Below, piece by piece: positions 19,073 through 27,217 of a stretch of DNA of 64,000 nucleotides. A program made the position numbers and the translations under genes. Below the pieces are notes generated by a model. The model saw only the letters and a list, made by a program, of their open reading frames with translations, did not search any database and was not told the origin of the DNA. Position 1 is the stretch's first letter; every line of letters begins with the position of its first letter. Source of the stretch: Clostridiales bacterium (lineage in GTDB: Bacteria; Bacillota; Clostridia; Lachnospirales; Lachnospiraceae); assembly GCA_012839295.1 (NCBI GenBank), contig DUNO01000005.1, positions 248,001 to 312,000 on the forward strand, written 5' to 3'.

Positions 19073-19317
19073 TGAACCAGCTATGTCCGAAACCAAGTAG
19101 TAAAAAACTAATAAAACGGAACAGATATTTTAAGAAAGTTTTAATGTTTTATAAAAAATGAAAAGATATAATAAAAGTAGCTGTAATTGAAGAAAAACAA
19201 TTAAAAACACTATATGCACATTTAAAGCTTAGATATCCCGGTTCCTGGATTTTGAGCATTCAAGATGGGGATAGATGAGCAATGTAGAAATGTACAGGGC
19301 GGCTTTGATAAAGGTAT

Positions 19318-19346
19318 TTGAATGTATAATTAATCTAAACTATGAG
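19318..19346 (+). promoter_or_regulatory. Probable sigma-A promoter of the coiled-coil gene
   Basis: TTGAAT (19318-19323) and TATGAG (19341-19346) are spaced by 17 bp, 45 bp before the start codon of the next gene. Confidence 0.5.
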
Positions 19347-19390
19347 TTTCACAATTATCAAAAATCATCGTAATGAAAAGGAGAGGAAAA

Positions 19391-20329
19391 ATGTATCAGG
19401 AAATTAATCAACAGTTGGAAACGGCGCAGCAGCAGATATTCCGGCGTAAGAAGCTGAATGCCATGCTGGAGGAGTTGTATGGACAGCAGAAGGAGCTGGC
19501 TGCCCGTGTCCAAAATCTTAAGGATACAATGGAGGAAGAGCAGGAGGACGTAGAACGGCTGGAGAAGCAAAGCATTGCGCACCTTTTTTATTCCGTACTT
19601 GGGAAGCTGGGGGATCAGGTGGATAAGGAACAAAAGGAGGCGCTGGCTGCAAAGCTGAAGTATGAGCAGGCAGTCGGTGAGCTGGAGCAGTTGAATGGGC
19701 GGATCGAGGTTCTGGAGGAGGAATTTCGTCAATATAAAGACTGTCAGAGAGTGTATGATAGCCTATATGAGAAAAAGAAGGAGCATATGCTGACATCCAA
19801 TTCCCAAACGGCAGAAGAGCTTATGCTGCTGCAGGAGCGGATTAGGGTATCGGATAACAACCGGAAGGAAATTGAGGAAGCAATTAATGCAGGCCAGGAG
19901 GTTCTAAGGCATATCGAACAAGCCTTAAAAAGCCTGGATTCGGCAGAGGGATGGGGAACCTGGGATCTTCTGGGTGGCGGCTTAATCAGTGATATGATGA
20001 AGCATTCCCATATTGATGATGCGAAGGAGGAAGCGGATCTGATTCAAAGGAAGCTTTCCCAGTTTCGTACGGAGCTTGCTGATGTGAGGATACAGAATGA
20101 GATCCATTTTGAAACGGACGGATTTGGAAAATTTGCGGATTTTTTCTTTGATGGATTGATTGCTGATTGGTGTATGCAATCGAGGATTACTGAGTCAGCG
20201 GGCAGCATTGAAGGCGTAAAAAGACAAGTAAATAATGTTCTGGCCAAGTTAAGCAATATGGCTGGTATGGAAGCCGCAAGGCATGAGGAAATACAAAGAA
20301 AAATGAATGAATTAATTTTGACACGGTAA
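19391..20329 (+). CDS. Coiled-coil protein of unknown function
   Basis: The 312-residue soluble protein is dominated by heptad-rich helices: residues ~1-65 (QQLETAQQQIFRRKKLNAML), ~75-185, and a last helix (VNNVLAKLSNMAGMEAARHE). They are interrupted near residue 190-205 by a Gly-rich WGTWDLLGGGLISDMMKHSH segment. Similar proteins occur in Clostridia without a known role. I chose ATG 19391 because GGAGAGG lies 6 bases upstream. It has no signal peptide or membrane segment and stands alone between a promoter and a TATAGC-rich repeat. Confidence 0.7.
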   Translation: MYQEINQQLETAQQQIFRRKKLNAMLEELYGQQKELAARVQNLKDTMEEEQEDVERLEKQSIAHLFYSVLGKLGDQVDKEQKEALAAKLKYEQAVGELEQLNGRIEVLEEEFRQYKDCQRVYDSLYEKKKEHMLTSNSQTAEELMLLQERIRVSDNNRKEIEEAINAGQEVLRHIEQALKSLDSAEGWGTWDLLGGGLISDMMKHSHIDDAKEEADLIQRKLSQFRTELADVRIQNEIHFETDGFGKFADFFFDGLIADWCMQSRITESAGSIEGVKRQVNNVLAKLSNMAGMEAARHEEIQRKMNELILTR

Positions 20330-20351
20330 CCGGCACACGGTATATCAGCCG

Positions 20352-20408
20352 CTATAGCCGCTATAGCCGGCATAGCATGGTATAGCACCGGTATAGCGTA
20401 GTATAGCA
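20352..20408. repeat. Phased ATAGC repeats
   Basis: ATAGC occurs six times, at 20354, 20363, 20372, 20382, 20393 and 20403, i.e. every 9-11 bp, in a GC-richer patch just upstream of the ABC-F promoter. Confidence 0.6.
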
Positions 20409-20422
20409 CGCCGGAAAATACC

Positions 20423-20451
20423 TTGACAAAATATATCCTTTGGCATATGAT
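20423..20451 (+). promoter_or_regulatory. Strong sigma-A promoter for the ABC-F transcript
   Basis: A consensus TTGACA (20423-20428), a 17-bp spacer and TATGAT (20446-20451) place the transcript start near 20458, about 40 bases before a leader ORF and 260 bases before the ABC-F gene. Confidence 0.8.
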
Positions 20452-20499
20452 GTGACTAGAAATATATTTTATTTTTAGGCATGAAAATGGAGATTTATA

Positions 20500-20628
20500 A
20501 TGAACACGACACTTAGATGGATTAAATTTGAAGCTATTATGATCGCAATTTTACCGGTTAACGGGATTAGTGCGCCCAAATTTAATAGCTTTCAATATAA
20601 CCCTATAAGTAAATTGGAGATTTCATAA
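20500..20628 (+). CDS. Putative leader peptide upstream of the ABC-F gene
   Basis: A 42-codon frame (MNTTLRWIKFEAIMIAILPV and on to SKLEIS) has GGAG seven bases before its ATG and lies between a strong promoter and an intrinsic terminator. Leader ORFs in this position control several antibiotic-resistance ABC-F genes by ribosome-mediated attenuation. That this peptide does so is inferred from layout. Confidence 0.5.
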   Translation: MNTTLRWIKFEAIMIAILPVNGISAPKFNSFQYNPISKLEIS

Positions 20629-20661
20629 TAAATTCAGAGCATCTGAAAAGAATGAAGGAAA

Positions 20662-20693
20662 GACCCAAGGCTTATTGGCTTTGGGTCCTTTTT
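20662..20693 (+). terminator. Attenuator-type terminator before the ABC-F gene
   Basis: GACCCAAGGC (20662-20671) pairs with GCTTTGGGTC (20678-20687), ten base pairs including one G-T, and is followed by CTTTTT. It ends just before the ribosome site of the ABC-F gene. Read-through would therefore be needed for expression from the promoter at 20423. Confidence 0.75.
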
Positions 20694-20715
20694 ATGTGCA
20701 GAAATGGAGAAAAAG

Positions 20716-22668
20716 ATGATTGAGTTAAATGTAAATAGCCTGGTGAAATACTACGGTGCAAGTAAATTGTTTGAAAATATTTCCTTTGAAATTAAAACGG
20801 GAGAGAGAATCGGCCTGATTGGGCAAAATGGCTGCGGAAAATCCACATTAATGAAAATCCTGATGGGGATGGAGGAATATCAAAGCGGGGAGGTCAGTCT
20901 CCGCAAGGAGAATAAGCTCGGGTATCTTAATCAGATTCCGGTCTATGGGAAATCCACTACTACGCTGGAGGTGCTGGGGATGGCCTTCGAGCCCGTTCAC
21001 CGCCTCCGAGGGGAGATGGAGGAGCTTGAGAGAAAAATGGGAGAATTGGAGGGCGGGCAGCTGCAGAGGGTAATGAACCAATATGCCAGGCTTCTCGAAA
21101 AATATGAGCATATGGATGGGTATGACATAGAGACGCGAATTGATAAGATTGCGGAGGGCTTACAAATTGATAAAGCTATGAAGGAGCTGCCCTTCGACCG
21201 GCTTAGCGGAGGGGAAAAGACCCGTGTGATCCTGGGAAAATTACTTTTGGAGGAACCGGACATTCTACTGCTGGATGAACCGACAAACCATCTCGACCTG
21301 GTGACGATTGAATGGCTGGAAGGCTTTCTTAAAGAGTATAGGGGGGCAGCACTTATTATTTCCCATGACAGGTATTTTCTCGATAATGTGGTCAGCAGGA
21401 TATATGAGCTGGAATATGACCATATGGAAGAATACCTCGGCAATTACAGCTATTATGTTGCTGAGAAGGAAAGGCGCTTTCTCATTGAATTCCATAATTA
21501 CCAGAACCAGCAAAGAAAGATAGAGCGGATGGAGAAGCAGATTGAACGCTACCGGATCTGGGGAACGATGAGGGATAGTGAGACGATGTTCAAGCGCGCA
21601 AAGGAATTGGAGAAACGCTTGGAGAGGATTGAGGTGCTGGACCGTCCAGTATTGGAGAAGCGTAGAATCCGCCTGAAGCAGACTGAGGTGGGCAGGTCGG
21701 GAAAAATGGTCATGGAGCTGGAAGGAGTGGGGAAATCCTTTGGCGGGAGGGAACTGCTCCGTGAAATCGACCTCATGCTTTATTATCAGGATAGCGCATG
21801 CATTATTGGGGAGAATGGGAGTGGGAAGACCACTCTGTTAAAGTTAATCCTGGGGCAGCTGGAGCCGGATTGCGGAACCATACGCCTGGGTGCAGGTGTA
21901 ACCATCGGGTATCTGCCCCAGCATGTAGAGTATCCTGATGAAGAGCAGACCGTGTTGGAGTATTTTTCGCGCTTGCATGACCTGACTCAGGGAGCGGCTA
22001 GGTCACAGCTGGCTAAGGTGCTATTTCTCCAGGAGGATGTGAATAAGAAAATAAAATACCTGTCCGGGGGCGAGAAGAGCCGCCTGCGGCTATGCTCCCT
22101 CACCTTCGAAGGAGCGAGTCTGCTGATCCTGGATGAACCGACCAATCATCTTGATATGGATTCCAGGGAAGTTCTGGAGGAGACTTTGGCCGATTATGAG
22201 GGAACCATGCTCTTTGTATCCCATGACAGGTATTTTGTCCATAAGCTGGCAGATAAGATCATCACCCTAAAGCAGGGAAGGATTAAGCTGTATGATGGGG
22301 ATTATGCTTGTTACCAGGAGGAATGTAAGAAGGAGCTGGAGGGAAAGCCGACTACAGCCATGACCAATCCCGGAAGGGAAAGGCCCGCGGGGAAGCTGGC
22401 AGCAGCCATAGGCCGCCCGAAAGGAGAGAAAAGGCAGACACAAACCATAAGCCAATCAACAGAACAATCTGGCAAGAGATCCGGCAGGAGGCTTGAGCAG
22501 CTGGAAGCGGTAATTGGGGAGCTGGAGGCGGAAGAGAAAGCACTGAGGGAATTGATGGAGCAATATAATACGGATGGAGTGAAGCTGTATGAATTACATG
22601 ACAGACAGAGCCTTGTGAAATCAAAGCTGGAAGAGGCTTATACGGAATGGGAGGAAATACAGCTCTGA
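20716..22668 (+). CDS. ABC-F family ATPase, probable ribosome-protection type
   Basis: ABC-F proteins bind the ribosomal E site; many confer resistance to antibiotics acting at the peptidyl-transferase centre. The 650-residue protein has two ABC cassettes: Walker A GQNGCGKST with LSGGEKTRV and LLLDEPTNHLD, then GENGSGKTT with LSGGEKSRL and LILDEPTNHLD. Both catalytic glutamates are present. A charged linker (RKIERMEKQIERYRIWGTMR) separates the cassettes, and a basic, coiled C-terminal extension follows. No membrane domain exists. I prefer ATG 20716, which has GGAG five bases upstream, over 20704. Leader ORF and attenuator upstream favour drug-inducible expression. Housekeeping ABC-F types remain possible. 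Confidence 0.85.
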   Translation: MIELNVNSLVKYYGASKLFENISFEIKTGERIGLIGQNGCGKSTLMKILMGMEEYQSGEVSLRKENKLGYLNQIPVYGKSTTTLEVLGMAFEPVHRLRGEMEELERKMGELEGGQLQRVMNQYARLLEKYEHMDGYDIETRIDKIAEGLQIDKAMKELPFDRLSGGEKTRVILGKLLLEEPDILLLDEPTNHLDLVTIEWLEGFLKEYRGAALIISHDRYFLDNVVSRIYELEYDHMEEYLGNYSYYVAEKERRFLIEFHNYQNQQRKIERMEKQIERYRIWGTMRDSETMFKRAKELEKRLERIEVLDRPVLEKRRIRLKQTEVGRSGKMVMELEGVGKSFGGRELLREIDLMLYYQDSACIIGENGSGKTTLLKLILGQLEPDCGTIRLGAGVTIGYLPQHVEYPDEEQTVLEYFSRLHDLTQGAARSQLAKVLFLQEDVNKKIKYLSGGEKSRLRLCSLTFEGASLLILDEPTNHLDMDSREVLEETLADYEGTMLFVSHDRYFVHKLADKIITLKQGRIKLYDGDYACYQEECKKELEGKPTTAMTNPGRERPAGKLAAAIGRPKGEKRQTQTISQSTEQSGKRSGRRLEQLEAVIGELEAEEKALRELMEQYNTDGVKLYELHDRQSLVKSKLEEAYTEWEEIQL

Positions 22669-22786
22669 AATACATCTTTTAAGTTAAGAATATAAAATGA
22701 GCATCCAAGAAAACTGGATTTACCCAACTATGAATTGGCACCGGAATATTACTTGCGAATTTGGCTTTAATGCTCCTTAAAACATA

Positions 22787-22819
22787 GCCCCACTGTTCTT
22801 TGGCTTGAACAAGTGGGGC
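22787..22819. other. Hairpin downstream of the ABC-F gene
   Basis: GCCCCACTGTTC pairs with GAACAAGTGGGGC (one bulge) around an 8-nt loop. There is no T tract. The remaining 22669-22922 holds nothing else recognisable. Confidence 0.5.
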
Positions 22820-22922
22820 GGGGAGGCGGTGATGAAGTTTCAGTTGATATCAGAATAAACATTTTGCCTGGAAAAGCTGGTATCTTACAAAAACGAAAGA
22901 AGAGTAATCATTTTTTGGAAGC

Positions 22923-23600
22923 CTAGGGCAAGAGTTTTTTTAATTGCTCTAATATTTTGAATTTAACCTTTACTGGTGCCTTTTTATTCAATAAGGAGTC
23001 GTATTCTTCATCCGTTAATAAACGCTGAAGCTTTTTTTCCGACTCTTTATCCACAATGCTGTAGGTGTTGTCAACAAAGCAGAGCTGTGGAAACATGACG
23101 CACCACCAATTTCTCCCTTTTGCGTCCCCGATTTGCACCCGGAGTGCTTCGTAGGTTCCAGGGGGAAAGATGAATTCGCCATATATTTTTAAAGGAAAAT
23201 AGGTTCTTTCAAAGGTGACCGTTACCGGATAAGAGTATCCATTTTCCTTAATGGTTTGTAGCGCGGTGGCCTTAATCAGGTCCAGATTACTGCTTAAGAG
23301 GCCACGGGCTTCTTCCACTGTAGTGGCATCCTTAAGGATGGGAGCCAGCGCCTCCACCACATCGCCTTTCACTTTTAGCTTAAGCTGCTGGTCCTCGTCA
23401 CTGTCGCTGTTGGCGAGGACGTGGAAGCGGATAATTTCCTTCGCGATACCCTGCTGCAGTTCCTGGTTATGCTGGGCCTTTGCACGGATGGCAAAGGAGG
23501 AAAGGCTGCAAATGCCTAAGATGAGCAAAAGCAGCCAGAGTCTGAAGTTTATATTCAAATTTTTATGTAATAATTTAAATTGGGAAATAACAGTTTTCAC
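22923..23600 (-). CDS. spoIIR: Stage II sporulation protein R
   Basis: SpoIIR is secreted from the forespore and triggers SpoIIGA to process pro-sigma-E in the mother cell. The 225-residue protein has an N-terminal hydrophobic export segment (LWLLLLILGICSLSSFAI), then EIIRFHVLANSDSDEDQQLK, the family signature, followed by VTFERTYFPLKIYG, LPPG-type FPPGTYEALRVQIG and NWWCVMFPQLCF. The length and order match the family. Its presence argues that the organism forms spores. It stands alone, with its own upstream region. Confidence 0.93.
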   Translation of the reverse strand: MKTVISQFKLLHKNLNINFRLWLLLLILGICSLSSFAIRAKAQHNQELQQGIAKEIIRFHVLANSDSDEDQQLKLKVKGDVVEALAPILKDATTVEEARGLLSSNLDLIKATALQTIKENGYSYPVTVTFERTYFPLKIYGEFIFPPGTYEALRVQIGDAKGRNWWCVMFPQLCFVDNTYSIVDKESEKKLQRLLTDEEYDSLLNKKAPVKVKFKILEQLKKLLP

Positions 23601-23874
23601 AATTCTCCTGCCTTTCTGGTCCTTATTCTATTTGGATGCGTCTAGAAAACCCATTGTACCGTTCTAGGCGTCCTGGTACCTAAAGTTTAGCCAGGAATCA
23701 AATAATTATACACAAAAACAGAGTTTTACCTGAGAAATTGTGGATAATACCGGCGGATTTTTTAATAACGGTGGATTATTTGATTTTACCTCTTGCACCC
23801 CATACAATATGATAGTACAATTACCGGTAGCAATGTGTGTTCAGACACACACCAGGAAAGGTTAAGGTGCTGGG

Positions 23875-24291
23875 ATGACGAAGGAAGTCCTGATAAGGAT
23901 TGAAGGAAGACAGATTGGCTCTGATGAGGAACCGATTATAACCACAGCCCCGGGAGTGTACCATTACAGGAACGGAAAGCATTATATCCAATATAATGAG
24001 ACCCTCTTAGATGCTTCGGCGGTTTCAAAGAATATGATTAAGATTGAACCCTCTAAGGTGGTTCTGACAAAGAAAATGGTAAGGGTATCGGATATGGTAT
24101 TTGACCGGGCAGGAACTACCCGGCTGGATTACCAGACGCCTTACGGGGATCTGTCCTTTGACCTGCAGACCTATTCTATTCTTTTAAAAGAGGGGCAGGA
24201 TAGGCTGGAGGTGTATATGGAGTATTCCCTGTATTCTAACTCGGCTCATGTATCCGATAATAGCATATTAATAACAATAGCTTCTGCATAA
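23875..24291 (+). CDS. DUF1934 domain protein (YwiB-like)
   Basis: The 138-residue protein is a calycin-like beta-barrel of the DUF1934 family: KEVLIRIEGRQIGSDEEP, then PGVYHYRNGKHYIQYNE, then RLDYQTPYGDLSFDLQT and LEVYMEYSLYSN. The biochemical role is unknown. A GGAAAGG-type ribosome site lies upstream. The stop codon is inside the left arm of a strong hairpin. Confidence 0.85.
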   Translation: MTKEVLIRIEGRQIGSDEEPIITTAPGVYHYRNGKHYIQYNETLLDASAVSKNMIKIEPSKVVLTKKMVRVSDMVFDRAGTTRLDYQTPYGDLSFDLQTYSILLKEGQDRLEVYMEYSLYSNSAHVSDNSILITIASA

Positions 24292-24442
24292 ATTATAATT
24301 CTGCAGAAGCTATTACTTTATCTGTCTATTAACCTACCTATAGTATAAGTTATGAGAAGTTGCTTTTTAACTTCTCATAAAAGGCGCAGTTCTTTTGCGC
24401 CGTGCATCGCGATTACAGGAAGATGAATTTGCTTCCTGTAAT
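24276..24442. terminator. Cluster of four hairpins between convergent genes
   Basis: Perfect stems lie at 24276-24288/24302-24314 (13 bp), 24351-24361/24369-24379 (11 bp) and 24412-24422/24432-24442 (11 bp), with a GGCGCA...TGCGCC stem near 24383-24401 between them. They separate the DUF1934 gene from capA and probably end transcription from both sides. Confidence 0.75.
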
Positions 24443-24460
24443 ATGTTTTATCTATTCCGT

Positions 24461-25723
24461 TTATTCCTTTGCCGGAGTGAGGAAGCCATCCCCGTCAATC
24501 TTTACGTCATAGGATAAGCCCTCGATAAAGCTATAATAGTTTTTCTTTTCTGCCTCATCAGTGAGCAGGTAAGTTCTTGTATCCTTATTCATAGCAGGCA
24601 GAAGCTGGACATCCACCTTGCCGTCGGGCTTCAGGTACAGCTTAAGCATCCCTGATTCCTTGGTGGAAGCGTTAAACCAGTAATTGCCCAGGCTATAGGC
24701 GATGGGCTTTCCCTGGTAGAACTCAATTCCCTGCATTACATGGGGATGACAGCCGATGACGGCATCTGCGCCCGCATTGACATAGATTTTAGCAAGATTC
24801 CGCTGGTATTTCTCAGGATGGCTTGCGCGCTCAACGCCCCAATGGACAAATACAACCACATAATCGCTGTTTGCTTTCGCTTCCTTAATAGATTCGACCA
24901 GCATGGTCGGATCGTAAGTCCCAATCATTCCAGGGCTTGTATCACTGGCATACCAGTCCATGGCGAAGATAACATGGGAGGCTGCAACATAAGCTATGGT
25001 TTTGTCGCCAACCTTATAATAAACCGGCGCTTTTGCGCGGTCTACGTCCTTACCGGCACCGATATAGCTGATACTGGCTTCCTCCAAGGTATCAAAGGTA
25101 TCCATAAGTGCATCCGGCCCATAGTCCATCGCATGGTTATTTGCAAGGGAGACAATGTCCACACCCATTTTCTCCAATATCTCCACACGCTCCGGCTTTG
25201 CCCGGAAGGTAAAGGATTTATCGGCTTCCTTCGTCCCCCTGTTGCTATAGGCGAATTCATTGTTCAGCATCATGACATCTGCCGACTGCATTTCCTGTAA
25301 TAGATCCGCGGAGAAGCATTTATTAATGTCCTGTCCCTCCGCATCGTATTTCTTAACCGGATAATAGGCTTCATCCAGGTTCACGTCCCCCGCAAAGCCA
25401 AGGATGATTGGATCAGAGGAGTCGTGTGGGATCTGGTAGGTTAAGTCGGATACCGGGGTTGGAGCGGGGGAAGCGGTCGGTGGCGGGGTAGGTGTTAAAG
25501 TAGGAGCTAAAGTGGCGGAGGGCTCTGAGCCCCCCGTCGGAGATGGCTCTTCACCCTGGCCTGCTCCTGATGGAAGTGGATCCTCCTGGCCCTGCTGCTG
25601 ATTGCCGGGATTCTCGGTGTCCTTTTCCTCCTGCCGGATGAAGGCATAGACAATTAGGACGGCGAATAAGCACAGGGAGAGGACACAGACAGCACATAAT
25701 AATAGAATATTTTTCTTTTTCAT
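24461..25723 (-). CDS. CapA-family metallophosphatase-like protein
   Basis: The 420-residue protein has an N-terminal membrane anchor (ILLLCAVCVLSLCLFAVLIV), then a Pro/Thr/Ser/Gly-rich linker (residues ~35-90), then a CapA/PgsA domain: ILGFAGDVNLDEAYYP, MLNNEFAYSNRG, SLANNHAMDYG, VFVHWGVE, IGCHPHVMQGIEF and YSLGNYWF. Family members act in poly-gamma-glutamate capsule synthesis, but most stand-alone clostridial copies, like this one, have no pgs genes nearby. An extracytoplasmic phosphoesterase role is possible. ATG 25723 is preceded by GGGAGG. Confidence 0.85.
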   Translation of the reverse strand: MKKKNILLLCAVCVLSLCLFAVLIVYAFIRQEEKDTENPGNQQQGQEDPLPSGAGQGEEPSPTGGSEPSATLAPTLTPTPPPTASPAPTPVSDLTYQIPHDSSDPIILGFAGDVNLDEAYYPVKKYDAEGQDINKCFSADLLQEMQSADVMMLNNEFAYSNRGTKEADKSFTFRAKPERVEILEKMGVDIVSLANNHAMDYGPDALMDTFDTLEEASISYIGAGKDVDRAKAPVYYKVGDKTIAYVAASHVIFAMDWYASDTSPGMIGTYDPTMLVESIKEAKANSDYVVVFVHWGVERASHPEKYQRNLAKIYVNAGADAVIGCHPHVMQGIEFYQGKPIAYSLGNYWFNASTKESGMLKLYLKPDGKVDVQLLPAMNKDTRTYLLTDEAEKKNYYSFIEGLSYDVKIDGDGFLTPAKE

Positions 25724-25801
25724 AGATACCTCCCTCAAAACAAAAACCTCTTACCTTTAATAACAATTATGCCAAAAAGGTAAGAGGAATATGAGACAAA
25801 T

Positions 25802-26299
25802 TTATTTGCTGGATTTTTTATTATCTGTTTTTGTTCCGTTCTTAGTGTCTTTCTTAAAGGAACCGGCAACCTTCTGTAAGATATTCTTCTTCGCAGGCTT
25901 TTGTTCCAGGTTTCCTCTCAAGCCCTTTACATCCATGATATAGATACCGCTGACAACAGCCTTCACTTCCTTTTTCACGGGAATGATATCGTATATCTTG
26001 GCGTCACAGATCAAGGACATAACCTTTGGTCCAATTTTTGCTTTTACAACGGGAACCTTTGTACCGCGCATGTATCTTGGGGTCTGGTCCAGTACAATCT
26101 TTGGAAGGCCGGCTTCCTTCATTTTCATTTTCTTTTTATCAATAACCAGGATAGAAACAGTCTGGGCAGAGGCCTGCATCTGCTCTTCGTTTGAGGCCTG
26201 TCTCTTTTGCAGCCTCCTGCCTATAAAATATAATGCTGCAACTGCCGCGATTGCCACAACGGCAACGATAATCCATATAATAGCCCATGGCTCCATCAT
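25802..26299 (-). CDS. Single-pass membrane protein of unknown function
   Basis: The 165-residue protein has one N-terminal membrane segment (AIIWIIVAVVAIAAVAALYF), a conserved-looking domain with SILVIDKKKMKMKEAGLP, RGTKVPVVKAKIGPKVMSLI and VKAVVSGIYIMDVKGLRG, and a Lys-rich tail. It resembles an uncharacterised Lachnospiraceae family. AGGAGG lies before the ATG. It lies 78 bp from capA, and the two may share a transcript. Confidence 0.7.
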   Translation of the reverse strand: MMEPWAIIWIIVAVVAIAAVAALYFIGRRLQKRQASNEEQMQASAQTVSILVIDKKKMKMKEAGLPKIVLDQTPRYMRGTKVPVVKAKIGPKVMSLICDAKIYDIIPVKKEVKAVVSGIYIMDVKGLRGNLEQKPAKKNILQKVAGSFKKDTKNGTKTDNKKSSK

Positions 26300-26464
26300 G
26301 AGTTATGTACCTCCTATAATTTTGTTCGTAACACCAGGGCATGTTCCAGGCACACCCTAACAAGGCAACGTTAATTGTAGCATCTTTCTAGAGAAAAATA
26401 AAGATATTTTTCTTAGGAAAAGTAAATAACAATTTTTAAATATTATTAGCAGGGTTCCTTGAAT

Positions 26465-27193
26465 TTAAACCAAGGAGGAGTTTTTTATCAGCATTTCACG
26501 GATGATACCCTGGACATAAGTGCCGAGGTGCTTTAGCTGCTCCTTATCAAGCTCCTTAGGGTAAATGGGTTTTCCATATTCGATGACCACATGGGCGGAA
26601 CGGATCCAGGGCATATGCTGTTCAAAGGCGGCCTCCGTATTGGAGATGGCAACAGGAATGATAGCGCAGCCTGTCTTTTCTGCAATCTTAAAGCTGCCTT
26701 CCTTAAAAGGGAGCATTTCTGTTCCCTGGTTTCTGGTTCCTTCCGGAGAAATGAATACGGAATAACCGGATTTCACCTGCTCTATCGCCTTTAATACAGT
26801 TTTTAATCCCTGCTTAATATCGTCACGGTCTAAGAACAGGCACTGTAAAAAGCTCATCCAGGTGCGCAAAAAAGGAATCCGTTTGATTTCCTTCTTTGCC
26901 ATGAAGCCCGTTAAGGTAGGGATGGAGGCATACGCTACGGGAACATCAAAATAGCTCCTGTGGTTTGCGATGTAGAGAACTGCCTCATCCTTTGGTACAT
27001 TTTCACGGCCGATAACAGTGCGCTTTACACCGCTGATAAAAAGAATAACGTGAAAGGCGCATACAACAATGAACTGGGAGCTTGCAACCATGGCCCTGTG
27101 GTTGAATTTCCCGAGGATGTATTCAACCAGGAATACAGGAATACTTAGCAAAAAGAAAATAACCAAAAACAATACAGTCAGAATTAACCGCAT
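26465..27193 (-). CDS. plsC: 1-acyl-sn-glycerol-3-phosphate acyltransferase
   Basis: This membrane enzyme adds the second acyl chain to lysophosphatidic acid in phospholipid synthesis. The 242-residue protein has N-terminal hydrophobic segments, the catalytic NHRSYFD (HX4D), the acyl-acceptor SPEGTRNQG motif and a later CAIIPVAISNTEA strand. I chose ATG 27193, with GGAGGG upstream; a longer frame begins at TTG 27205 over the ribosome site itself. It is followed by capA-side genes and preceded by the carboxypeptidase gene 25 bp away, suggesting a small envelope-related operon. Confidence 0.88.
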   Translation of the reverse strand: MRLILTVLFLVIFFLLSIPVFLVEYILGKFNHRAMVASSQFIVVCAFHVILFISGVKRTVIGRENVPKDEAVLYIANHRSYFDVPVAYASIPTLTGFMAKKEIKRIPFLRTWMSFLQCLFLDRDDIKQGLKTVLKAIEQVKSGYSVFISPEGTRNQGTEMLPFKEGSFKIAEKTGCAIIPVAISNTEAAFEQHMPWIRSAHVVIEYGKPIYPKELDKEQLKHLGTYVQGIIREMLIKNSSLV

Positions 27194-27217
27194 ATGACCC
27201 TCCAAAGTTATAATATT

